Shown: positions 27,198-35,949 of the stretch, in pieces
Layout of the letters: the number at the start of each line of letters is the position of its first letter
How positions within the stretch are numbered: the first letter of the stretch is position 1
Assembly: GCF_000427865.1 (NCBI RefSeq)
Contig: NZ_ATYV01000021.1
Span: 1 to 35,949, forward strand
DNA from: Corynebacterium sputi DSM 45148
GTDB taxonomy: Bacteria > Actinomycetota > Actinomycetes > Mycobacteriales > Mycobacteriaceae
Reading direction: 5' to 3'
Length of the DNA: 35,949 nucleotides
The notes under the pieces: generated by a model
The model's database searches: none
Seen by the model: the letters and a program-made list of their open reading frames with translations, nothing else
What the model was told of the DNA's origin: nothing
Program-made: the position numbers and the translations under genes

Positions 27198-28892
27198 CTA
27201 CCGGATTCGAAGCAGGCCCTTCCGGTTCATCAACACTGCGACGAGGGCTAAAACAATAATGAACGCGGCTGCGGAACCGAGGTAAATCTGCAGGACCGTG
27301 CCAGGTGGCAGGCCCATTCCGCGAGGCAGAACAGTGAAACTAAAGATCACCGAGTAGACGACAGTCACCAGGCGGAACGACTGCCGGTTCGCCCACGCCG
27401 CTAGTGGCACCAGTGCCCACAGTAGGTACCAGGGATGCACCACGGGGAAGAGCAGAACCAGGACAAGGGTCGACAGTCCGTAGCCACCCAATGGGTGGAC
27501 GCGGCCTCGGAACGTTGCCCAGAGCATACGGACCAACCAGCCGATGGCGATCGCAACTCCAACTGCCCTCGTCAGAGTTAGCGCAGATTCAGAGATGTCA
27601 CCGATACCGAGCACGCGGCCGATGAAGCCTGAGAGGGTTCCCAGTGAAGTAGGTAGGGACATCCAACTGCGCACGGCCGCTGCTCCACCTTGGCTGGTGA
27701 TCCAGCCGAAGCCGAGCCCCGATAGTAGCGACATCACCGTTACCGAGATGGCCATGATCAGACCGGTAATCATCGCAGCAGTGATCACGTTGATGAACCG
27801 TTGGCCGAATCTGCGAGCCAACTGCATACCCACGAACCCGAGCGCTACGAAGCCAGTCACCTTCACCAGCCCTGCCATAGAGATCAGCAGTACTCCGGCG
27901 GCAAAGAGCGCCCAGCCTCTGCGATCGAGCACGGGCCTTCCTGGTTCGACCATGCTGTCTCGCGCACCAGGACGTGGTGGTCCATGCAGAGCGAGCAGGC
28001 AGAGCTCAAAACCGACCAACAACAGCGCCAAAAGGAGTGATTCGTTGTGGATTCCGCCAACGAGATGCAGCAGCACCAGGGGATTCAGGACGCCCAACCA
28101 GAGAGCGAATTGGGGCGAGACCCCACACCGCTTGGCCAGGCGCACCAGCGCCCAGCCGACCACGATGAGGGATGCCACGGACACCAGACGGTGGAGAAAG
28201 ACCGAAAGGAGGACGTGATCGGAGGTGATCACCGAAATGGCAGCAGCGACCATCATCGCCACCGGTCCATAGGGGCTGGGATCATGCGACCAGATCAACG
28301 GTACTGAACGCGCCAGAGGATCGGCTGCTCCGAGCAGGTCCACGGGACCGGCTGAATAGGGATCCATCCCACGCACGACGATCGCACCTTGTGCCAAGTA
28401 CGAGTAGATGTCCTGAGTGAACAGTGGCGCCGTGAACATCAGCGGAATCATCCAGCTGAGATAGGTGCGCTTTAGCAACGGGACATCGACGGTACTGACC
28501 TTGCTTCGAGCCCCGGAATAGACCAACGCTCCGACGCCCAACCATGCAATGACGAGGAGGCCAATTCCGGTGAAAGTGACGATGGTGCTCGCCTGGAGCA
28601 TCTGCCCAAGGACTGTTCCGATCCAGGTGCCCCAGAAAGCGTTGCCGATCACCGGGGTGGCGCCAGCGCCGATGCCGCCGACCATGATCAGGACTGCCCC
28701 GAGCGTGCCAAGCCACCGTTGTGCAGCAAACCGGTTTAGCTCCCGGTAATTGCGCTCTAGGCGAGGGACCTGCTCCGCGTCACTGTGGAGGGTCGCCGAT
28801 CGCGAACCTGCTTGTCCGACCCGCGGCATTGCATCCCGTAACCAGGACAACGCAGACGGGCGGGGGCGCTTCACCTCGACATCCTCGCTCAC
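27198..28892 (-). CDS. mptB: Alpha-1,6-mannopyranosyltransferase, MptB-like
   Basis: MptB uses polyprenyl-phosphate mannose to start the alpha-1,6 mannan core of lipomannan and lipoarabinomannan on the outer face of the membrane. This 564-residue protein has about 12 membrane helices and a loop with acidic residues before and in DIYSYLAQGAIVVRG, as expected for GT-C glycosyltransferases. The assignment rests on this architecture and on the neighbours: in both C. glutamicum and M. tuberculosis mptB diverges from sufR and precedes an ABC transporter pair. It starts with GTG; TAGGGT lies 8 bases upstream, fitting a leaderless mRNA. Confidence 0.85.
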   Translation of the reverse strand: MSEDVEVKRPRPSALSWLRDAMPRVGQAGSRSATLHSDAEQVPRLERNYRELNRFAAQRWLGTLGAVLIMVGGIGAGATPVIGNAFWGTWIGTVLGQMLQASTIVTFTGIGLLVIAWLGVGALVYSGARSKVSTVDVPLLKRTYLSWMIPLMFTAPLFTQDIYSYLAQGAIVVRGMDPYSAGPVDLLGAADPLARSVPLIWSHDPSPYGPVAMMVAAAISVITSDHVLLSVFLHRLVSVASLIVVGWALVRLAKRCGVSPQFALWLGVLNPLVLLHLVGGIHNESLLLALLLVGFELCLLALHGPPRPGARDSMVEPGRPVLDRRGWALFAAGVLLISMAGLVKVTGFVALGFVGMQLARRFGQRFINVITAAMITGLIMAISVTVMSLLSGLGFGWITSQGGAAAVRSWMSLPTSLGTLSGFIGRVLGIGDISESALTLTRAVGVAIAIGWLVRMLWATFRGRVHPLGGYGLSTLVLVLLFPVVHPWYLLWALVPLAAWANRQSFRLVTVVYSVIFSFTVLPRGMGLPPGTVLQIYLGSAAAFIIVLALVAVLMNRKGLLRIR

Positions 28893-28900
28893 GGAGGTTC

Positions 28901-28906
28901 ACCCTA
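28901..28906 (-). promoter_or_regulatory. Candidate leaderless promoter -10 box of mptB
   Basis: On the minus strand TAGGGT ends 8 bases before the mptB GTG. The intervening CCTCC is the complement, not a match, of a ribosome binding site, which favours a leaderless mRNA. Confidence 0.45.
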
Positions 28907-28974
28907 CCTGGAGGGGTTCCGGTAGACCCCACAACACCGCCTAGACCAGCGTTTCTGGCTATTCGGGATTAATT

Positions 28975-28989
28975 ACGCAACAATTGCGT
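28975..28989. promoter_or_regulatory. Palindromic operator candidate upstream of sufR
   Basis: ACGCAACAATTGCGT is a 6+3+6 perfect inverted repeat in the 184-base gap between mptB and sufR. A weak -10-like TAAAGA follows at 28994-28999. It is a reasonable candidate for SufR autoregulation of the suf operon, since SufR proteins bind inverted repeats at their own promoters, but the site is not proven. Confidence 0.4.
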
Positions 28990-29076
28990 TGTCTAAAGAT
29001 GTAGCCGGTACACGAAATGCTCACCGGCCGCAGCTAGACGGAATAACTGACCGGAGATAGAAGAAGGAGGCGCACG

Positions 29077-29766
29077 ATGTCCATTAACCCGGACGGAGAT
29101 ACCCGCCGCCGAATTCTGATCACCTTGCTGGAGGGAAACCCCGCCAGCTCCTCCGACATCGCCGCAGAACTCGGACTATCCGCCGCCGCGGTACGACGGC
29201 ACATGGACATTTTGGTTGAAGACGGGCTCGTAGAGTCCGCCCCGGCCCCGGTGTCCGGCCCACGCGGTCGTGGTCGACCAGCCAAGACATTCCGGCTGAC
29301 TGACGACGGACGAGCCGAATTCGGCCACGGATACGACGAACTTGCAGTCGCCGCCCTTCGAACCCTCAAGGAAGTCGGGGGAGAACAAGCGGTCACGGCA
29401 TTTGCTCGGCAGAGGATCGACGAAATCCTCGGTGGGGTTAGCCCCGCCGCAGCCGGCGGCGACACCCGACAGGTCGTGGAGCAGGTGGTCAAGGCTTTCC
29501 GCAGGCATGGATATGCAGCGCATGTCCAAGAAAACCGCGGTAGCCTCCAGATCTGCCACCGACATTGCCCTATCAGCCACGTCGCGAGTGATTTCCCAGA
29601 GTTGTGCGAAGCCGAGCAGCAAGCCGTAGGCACCCTGCTCGGCCAGCACACTCAACGACTCGCTACGATCGCCGACGGCAACGGCGTGTGCACGACAAAC
29701 ATTCCCATCTCACCGATCAACCGGCCTCCAGCCCCAGAGGCACCGACTGAAAGGAGCGGACAATGA
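29077..29766 (+). CDS. sufR: SufR, [Fe-S]-sensing repressor of the suf operon
   Basis: SufR represses Fe-S assembly genes when it carries a cluster and releases them under iron or oxidative stress. The 229-residue protein has an N-terminal DeoR/ArsR-like winged helix (about 8-75, recognition region [19 protein letters not shown]) with a wing [12 protein letters not shown], and conserved cysteines C160, C164 (CHRHCP), C177 (FPELCEAE) and C205 (GVCTTNIP), of which three normally bind the cluster. It starts behind AAGGAGG. Its stop overlaps the sufB start by 4 bases, so repressor and assembly genes are one transcript. Confidence 0.96.
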   Translation: MSINPDGDTRRRILITLLEGNPASSSDIAAELGLSAAAVRRHMDILVEDGLVESAPAPVSGPRGRGRPAKTFRLTDDGRAEFGHGYDELAVAALRTLKEVGGEQAVTAFARQRIDEILGGVSPAAAGGDTRQVVEQVVKAFRRHGYAAHVQENRGSLQICHRHCPISHVASDFPELCEAEQQAVGTLLGQHTQRLATIADGNGVCTTNIPISPINRPPAPEAPTERSGQ

Positions 29767-31214
29767 CCCTCGCCCAGGACCCTTCCGCCAAGGTGCAGCA
29801 GCAACCTATGACCGATGACGAAATCATCGACTCGATCGGCGCGTACCAGTTCGGCTGGCACGACTCCGACGCAGCAGGAGCCGCCGCATCCCGTGGCCTC
29901 TCCGAAGCTGTAGTCCGCGACATCTCCGCGAAGAAGAGCGAGCCGGAGTGGATGCTGAACCGGCGTCTAAAGTCCCTCGACATCTTCGATCGCAAGCCGA
30001 TGCCGACTTGGGGTGCAGACCTCTCGTCGATCGACTTCGACAACATCAAGTACTTCGTCCGCTCGACTGAGCAGCAGGCTCAGTCGTGGGAAGATCTGCC
30101 TGACGACATCAAGCAGACTTACGACAAGCTCGGTATCCCCGAGGCTGAGAAGCAGCGTCTCGTTGCAGGTGTCGCGGCTCAGTACGAGTCCGAGGTCGTG
30201 TACCACCAGATCCGTGAGGACCTGGAAGAGCAGGGTGTCATCTTCCTCGACACCGACACCGCTCTCAAGGAGCACCCGGAGATGTTCGAGGAGTACTTCG
30301 GTACCGTCATCCCGGCCGGCGACAATAAGTTCTCTGCACTGAACACCGCAGTGTGGTCCGGCGGCTCCTTCATCTACGTGCCGCCGGGAGTCCACGTGGA
30401 CATCCCGCTGCAGGCCTACTTCCGTATTAACACGGAGAACATGGGTCAGTTCGAGCGCACCCTCATCATCGTTGATGAAGATGCTTACGTTCATTACGTT
30501 GAGGGCTGTACCGCACCGATCTACAAATCCGACTCGCTGCACTCGGCTGTCGTCGAGATCGTGGTCAAGAAGGGCGGCCGTTGCCGCTACACCACCATCC
30601 AGAACTGGTCGAACAACGTCTACAACCTGGTGACCAAGCGCACCAAGTGTGAAGAAGGCGCGACCATGGAGTGGGTCGACGGCAACATCGGCTCCAAGGT
30701 GACCATGAAGTACCCGGCAGTGTGGATGACCGGTCCGCACGCACGTGGCGAGGTTCTCTCCGTCGCGTTCGCAGGTGCAGACCAGTTCCAGGACACCGGA
30801 GCCAAGATGGTCCACATGGCTCCGTACACCTCCTCGAACATCGTCTCTAAGTCGGTCGCTCGTGCCGGTGGACGCGCTGCCTACCGTGGTCTGGTTCAGA
30901 TCAACAAGGGCGCGAAGCACTCCACTAGCTCGGTTGAATGTGACGCGCTGCTCGTCGACACGATCTCCCGTTCGGACACGTACCCGTACGTCGACGTGCG
31001 TGAGGACGACGTGACCCTGGGTCACGAGGCCACCGTCTCCAAGGTCTCCGATGATCAGCTCTTCTACCTGATGAGCCGTGGCATCGAGGAGGACGAGGCT
31101 ATGGCCATGGTCGTCCGTGGATTCGTCGAGCCCATCGCGAAGGAACTCCCGATGGAGTACGCGCTGGAACTCAATCGCCTCATTGAACTGCAGATGGAAG
31201 GTTCGGTCGGTTAA
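29763..31214 (+). CDS. sufB: Fe-S cluster assembly scaffold protein SufB
   Basis: SufB is the main scaffold of the SufBC2D complex on which new clusters are built. The 483-residue protein shows [18 protein letters not shown] in the beta-helix core, HYVEGCTAP with a conserved cysteine, and the C-terminal [20 protein letters not shown] with a following helix. No intein is present, in contrast to M. tuberculosis SufB. It starts behind AAAGGAG, overlapping sufR, and is followed by sufD after 5 bases. Confidence 0.97.
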   Translation: MTLAQDPSAKVQQQPMTDDEIIDSIGAYQFGWHDSDAAGAAASRGLSEAVVRDISAKKSEPEWMLNRRLKSLDIFDRKPMPTWGADLSSIDFDNIKYFVRSTEQQAQSWEDLPDDIKQTYDKLGIPEAEKQRLVAGVAAQYESEVVYHQIREDLEEQGVIFLDTDTALKEHPEMFEEYFGTVIPAGDNKFSALNTAVWSGGSFIYVPPGVHVDIPLQAYFRINTENMGQFERTLIIVDEDAYVHYVEGCTAPIYKSDSLHSAVVEIVVKKGGRCRYTTIQNWSNNVYNLVTKRTKCEEGATMEWVDGNIGSKVTMKYPAVWMTGPHARGEVLSVAFAGADQFQDTGAKMVHMAPYTSSNIVSKSVARAGGRAAYRGLVQINKGAKHSTSSVECDALLVDTISRSDTYPYVDVREDDVTLGHEATVSKVSDDQLFYLMSRGIEEDEAMAMVVRGFVEPIAKELPMEYALELNRLIELQMEGSVG

Positions 31215-31219
31215 TCAAA

Positions 31220-32392
31220 ATGACCAACATCACTACCGCGGACCAGTCCGCACACCGCTCCCGCGTCCTGGCCAACAAGGGCGACATCTTCGCTTCCTTC
31301 GATGTCGAAGATTTCACCGTCCCTAAGGGCCGCGACGAGGAGTGGCGCTTCACCCCGATGCGTCGCCTTCGTGGGCTTCACGACGGCTCGGCCGGCGATC
31401 CGGTCGCTGCAACGATCACGGTTGACTCCGGCGACGGAGTCACCGTCAACACCGTCAAGCGTGGCGACGACAGCCTCGGTCGCGCCGGTGTTCCCGTTGA
31501 CCGCGTCGCAGCACAGGCGTTCTCCGGCTTCGAGGACGCTACTGTCGTCCGTCTCGCCGGTAACCCCGACACCGTCACCGTGGTCGTCGACGGTCCGGGC
31601 GAGGACAAGCTCGCGTACGGCCACATTGTGGTCGAAACCGAGAAGGGCGCTGATGCCGTCGTCATCCTGGATTACCGCGGCTCCGGCACCTTCGCCGACA
31701 ACGTCGAATTCGTTGTCGCCGATAATTCCCGACTGGCTGTCGTGGCCCTGGCTAACTGGGAGGACGACGCAGTCCACCTGTCCGGCCACCACGCCATCCT
31801 CGGCCGGGACGCGACCCTGCGCCACACGATCGCAACCTTCGGCGGTTCCGTCGTGCGCACCATCCCCAGGGTCAAGTTCACTCAGCCCGGCGGCGACGCC
31901 GAGCTGCTCGGCGTCTACTTCGCCGATGACGGACAGTACTTCGAACAGCGCCTTCTGGTTGACCACTCGGTCCCGAACTGTCGTTCCAACGTGATGTACA
32001 AGGGCGCTCTTCAGGGAGATCCGGCTTCAGACAAGCCCGACGCCCGCACTGCTTGGGTTGGCGACGTGCTGATCCGCGCGGAGGCCTCTGGCACCGACAC
32101 CTACGAGTTGAACCGAAACCTCATTCTCTCCGAGGGAGCACGAGCCGACGCAGTCCCGAACCTTGAGATCGAGACCGGTGAAATCGCCGGTGCCGGCCAC
32201 GCCGCCACCGTCGGACGTTTCGACGACGAGCAGCTCTTCTACCTCATGGCCCGCGGTATCCCGGAGGATGTGGCACGCCGCCTTGTCGTCCGCGGCTTCT
32301 TCGGCGAGGTCATCAACAAGATCCCGGTTGAGTCCGCCCGTGACCGTCTTTCAGCTCTCATTGATGAAGAGCTCGACACCGTCACCCTGTAG
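31220..32392 (+). CDS. sufD: Fe-S cluster assembly protein SufD
   Basis: SufD is the SufB paralogue in the SufBC2D complex and is needed for iron acquisition. The 390-residue protein has a less conserved N-terminus (DFTVPKGRDEEWRFTPM near 31-47), a beta-helix core, and the shared C-terminal GHAATVGRFDDEQLFYLMAR. This includes the conserved histidine-containing HAATVG segment. It has no clear ribosome site but lies 5 bases after sufB, so coupling is likely. Confidence 0.96.
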   Translation: MTNITTADQSAHRSRVLANKGDIFASFDVEDFTVPKGRDEEWRFTPMRRLRGLHDGSAGDPVAATITVDSGDGVTVNTVKRGDDSLGRAGVPVDRVAAQAFSGFEDATVVRLAGNPDTVTVVVDGPGEDKLAYGHIVVETEKGADAVVILDYRGSGTFADNVEFVVADNSRLAVVALANWEDDAVHLSGHHAILGRDATLRHTIATFGGSVVRTIPRVKFTQPGGDAELLGVYFADDGQYFEQRLLVDHSVPNCRSNVMYKGALQGDPASDKPDARTAWVGDVLIRAEASGTDTYELNRNLILSEGARADAVPNLEIETGEIAGAGHAATVGRFDDEQLFYLMARGIPEDVARRLVVRGFFGEVINKIPVESARDRLSALIDEELDTVTL

Positions 32393-32440
32393 CGCCTCAG
32401 ATTTACACACCCACGAAAAACCGAAGGAAACGCACCACCC

Positions 32441-34430
<1,990 letters not shown>

Positions 34431-34465
34431 GGAATCTAACCGGCGTAGCTGGCGTTGGAGGAGAC

Positions 34466-34930
34466 ATGAAGCTCGAGCAGATGTACCAGGAAGTCATCCT
34501 GGACCACTACAAGCACCCGCAGCACAGCGGCCTCCGGGAACCGTTCTGTACCGAGGTACACCACGTCAATCCGTCCTGTGGCGATGAATTGACCCTGAGG
34601 GTGAAGCTGTCAGACGACCAGAAGACGGTCGAGGATGTGTCGTACCACGCGGTTGGCTGCTCGATCTCTCAGGCCTCCACGTCGGTGATGGCCGAAGAAA
34701 TCGTCGGGAAGTCCGTTACTGAGGCGATGGAAAAGCTCGACGACTTCGAGAAGATGATCACCTCCCGGGGCACTATCGAAGGTGACGAAGACGTGATCGG
34801 CGATGGAATCGCATTCGCCGGAGTTAGCAAATACCCCGCACGCGTCAAGTGCGCATTGCTCGGATGGAAGGCCTTCCAGGCCGCAACCGCCGATGCAATG
34901 ATGGGCAGCGACAATGAAGGAGCATCATGA
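34466..34930 (+). CDS. sufU: SufU, zinc-dependent sulfur carrier
   Basis: SufU accepts sulfur from SufS and passes it to SufB. The 154-residue protein shows the three conserved cysteines C38 (NPSCGDELTL), C65 (VGCSISQAS) and C129 (RVKCALLGW) with D40, the zinc and sulfur-acceptor set of SufU. The short insert between the second and third cysteine regions is typical of SufU rather than the IscU scaffold. It starts behind GGAGGAG and its stop overlaps sufT (ATGA). Confidence 0.97.
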   Translation: MKLEQMYQEVILDHYKHPQHSGLREPFCTEVHHVNPSCGDELTLRVKLSDDQKTVEDVSYHAVGCSISQASTSVMAEEIVGKSVTEAMEKLDDFEKMITSRGTIEGDEDVIGDGIAFAGVSKYPARVKCALLGWKAFQAATADAMMGSDNEGAS

Positions 34931-35364
34931 GCGACGAGCAGACGACCCCCCAGGTGGAAGAGCCGCAGGTCGAGACCACTGAGCAGGAGGCCGAGCCCGC
35001 TGAGTATTCCCTCGCGGTGCCCGAGCGGCCGGACCAGACTCCGGAGCAGGAGCAGCTCGCCATTCAGGTTGAAGACGCGATGTTCGAGGTTATGGACCCC
35101 GAGATCGGCATCAACGTTGTGGATCTCGGACTTGTCTACGATATCTGGATCGAGAATGGCACCGAGGCAGTCATCCACATGACCCTCACGTCCCCGGCGT
35201 GTCCGCTGACGGACATGCTAGAGAGCCAGACCGAGTCCATGGTCATGGAAGTCCCCGGAGTTAGCGCTCACCGCATCAACTGGGTTTGGACTCCGGCATG
35301 GGGACCCCAGTTCATCACTGAAGACGGACGCGATCAGATGCGTGCGCTCGGCTTCTCCGTTTAG
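34927..35364 (+). CDS. sufT: SufT, MIP18-family (DUF59) Fe-S maturation factor
   Basis: SufT helps maturation of Fe-S proteins under high demand. The 145-residue protein has an acidic N-terminal tail of about 40 residues followed by the DUF59 domain with DPEIGINVVDLGLVYDI near 57-73 and LTSPACPLTDMLE, whose C92 is the conserved cysteine. It overlaps sufU and is the last gene of the suf operon. An inverted repeat, CTTCTCCG...CGGAGAAG (35352-35359 with 35386-35393), surrounds its stop codon. Confidence 0.95.
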   Translation: MSDEQTTPQVEEPQVETTEQEAEPAEYSLAVPERPDQTPEQEQLAIQVEDAMFEVMDPEIGINVVDLGLVYDIWIENGTEAVIHMTLTSPACPLTDMLESQTESMVMEVPGVSAHRINWVWTPAWGPQFITEDGRDQMRALGFSV

Positions 35365-35442
35365 CCCCGCTTACTTCGGTTAACCCGGAGAAGACTGGAT
35401 CAGATTAGCCCGTCTGACTTCACTTGGTGGAGCAGGCGGGCT
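35352..35442 (+). terminator. Hairpins after sufT, weak terminator region
   Basis: Two hairpins can form: CTTCTCCG/CGGAGAAG (35352-35359 and 35386-35393), around the sufT stop, and AGCCCGTCTG/CAGGCGGGCT (35407-35416 and 35433-35442, with one wobble), followed by TTCG. The second lies within the C-terminal codons of the regulator remnant on the other strand, so it may serve convergent genes. Neither has a good T-tract. Confidence 0.35.
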
Positions 35443-35547
35443 TTCGTCGATACATCGAGTCCCAGGAACGCGTACTTCGCGCGAATCCGGGTGATGTGGG
35501 TTCGAACGGTGTTCTCCGAGAGGTACAGCGCTGCAGCTGCGTGGGTC
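35400..35547 (-). pseudogene. LuxR-type response regulator, C-terminal remnant
   Basis: A minus-strand frame ending with TGA at 35400-35402 reads THAAAALYLSENTVRTHIT, then RIRAKYAFLGLDVSTKARLL and HQVKSDGLI. This is the second half of a LuxR/GerE helix-turn-helix domain, including the recognition helix SENTVRTH, and the usual C-terminal end. Everything N-terminal is lost: upstream of about 35548 the sequence becomes the end of an IS3-family element. It is about 49 codons long and is a broken gene, convergent with sufT. Which two-component system it belonged to cannot be told. Confidence 0.7.
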
Positions 35548-35949
35548 TGCCCCCGGTCTGGTTGACACTCGGGGTTTGCAGTAATCAGGCCGCGTCTGCG
35601 GCCGTGTAAATCATCTCAAACTCGACCGGCGTGAGCTTGCCCAGGGCACGCTGGCGGCGCCGTCGGTTGTACTTCGTTTCGATCCAGGTGACCATCGCCA
35701 GACGGAGTTCCTCCCGGCTGTCCCACCGCCTGGTGTTGAGCACGTTCTTCTGCAACAACGAGAAGAAACTCTCCATGCTGGCGTTGTCCCCGGCGCCGTA
35801 GGCGCGGCCCATCGACCCGACCATCCCGTTGTTCGCGAGCAGCCGCTGGACCTTCTTCGCGCGGAACTGACCGCCCCTGTCGGAATGACAGATCGTGCCG
35901 ACCGGCGAACGCAACGCGATCGCGTTCCGCATCGCGGCAGCGGCCAGGG
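35548..35949 (-). mobile_element. IS3-family insertion sequence, partial (runs off window)
   Basis: The element's 3' part is visible, from the end of the transposase gene to a terminal region TGCCCCCGGTCTGGTTGACA starting at about 35548. IS3-family ends usually start with TG, which agrees. The remaining part and the other repeat are outside the window, so the exact boundary and target duplication are inferred. Confidence 0.65.
35585..35949 (-). CDS. IS3-family transposase OrfB, C-terminal part
   Basis: The frame stays open to the window edge and ends with TGA at 35585. It holds the second part of the rve/DDE integrase domain: the second catalytic aspartate in HSDRGGQF and the glutamate in DNASMESFFSLLQKNVLN, followed by the basic helix TKYNRRRRQRALGKLTPVEFE typical of IS3 OrfB. 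The first aspartate lies outside the window. No frameshift is seen in this part, so the element may be intact and active. Confidence 0.9.
   Translation of the reverse strand, partial: LAAAAMRNAIALRSPVGTICHSDRGGQFRAKKVQRLLANNGMVGSMGRAYGAGDNASMESFFSLLQKNVLNTRRWDSREELRLAMVTWIETKYNRRRRQRALGKLTPVEFEMIYTAADAA

Noticed and set aside
29005..29027. Second inverted repeat CCGGT/ACCGG before sufR
   Set aside because: Only 5 bases per arm in GC-rich DNA with a 13-base loop; expected often by chance.
29763..31214. Possible intein in SufB as in M. tuberculosis
   Set aside because: The protein has normal length (483 residues) and continuous scaffold sequence; no intein block is present.

Overview
The window is GC-rich chromosomal DNA from an actinobacterium of the Mycobacteriales, most likely a Corynebacterium. 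The gene order matches, from memory, the conserved block of C. glutamicum and in part that of Mycobacterium tuberculosis: ribC-ribA-ribH-(PH-domain gene)-uvrC-rapZ-yvcK-whiA-gapA-pgk-tpiA-ppc-secG, then on the other strand pgl-opcA-zwf-tal-tkt, then ctaB, then qor and ctaA, an ABC-2 exporter and mptB, and finally sufR-sufB-sufD-sufC-sufS-sufU-sufT. The presence of ppc between tpiA and secG, and of the mannolipid mannosyltransferase mptB beside sufR, points to Corynebacterium.

Layout. Positions 1-236 hold the start of an outward-running transposase (ISL3-like), abutting a 5'-truncated quinone-oxidoreductase gene (237-1052). Positions 1115-7793 form a plus-strand run: riboflavin synthesis (ribC, ribA, ribH), a small membrane PH-domain protein, the UvrC nuclease, and the regulators RapZ and YvcK. 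whiA (7927) and the glycolytic genes gapA, pgk, tpiA and the anaplerotic ppc follow, ending with secG and a strong hairpin at 15192-15227. Convergent to it, 21769 down to 15248 is the pentose-phosphate operon tkt-tal-zwf-opcA-pgl, with an internal terminator-like hairpin between tal and zwf. ctaB (heme O synthase) diverges from tkt. ctaA (heme A synthase) and a second qor lie on the minus strand, behind a small unrecognised gene. mptB and an ABC-2 exporter pair are also on the minus strand. The suf operon (29077-35364) makes iron-sulfur clusters and is headed by its own [Fe-S] repressor.

The right edge carries the last part of a LuxR-type regulator cut off by an IS3-family element that runs out of the window. 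Both edges of this otherwise conserved block are therefore marked by insertion sequences next to broken genes, and the usual left neighbours of ribC (rpe, ribD) are not present.

No wholly new multi-gene system is evident. The most interesting signals are regulatory: five genes (ribC, ppc, qor, ctaA, mptB) have a TANNNT box exactly 7-8 bases before the start codon, as expected for leaderless transcripts, and two promoters (tkt and the small unknown gene) have perfect palindromes filling the -35/-10 spacer.
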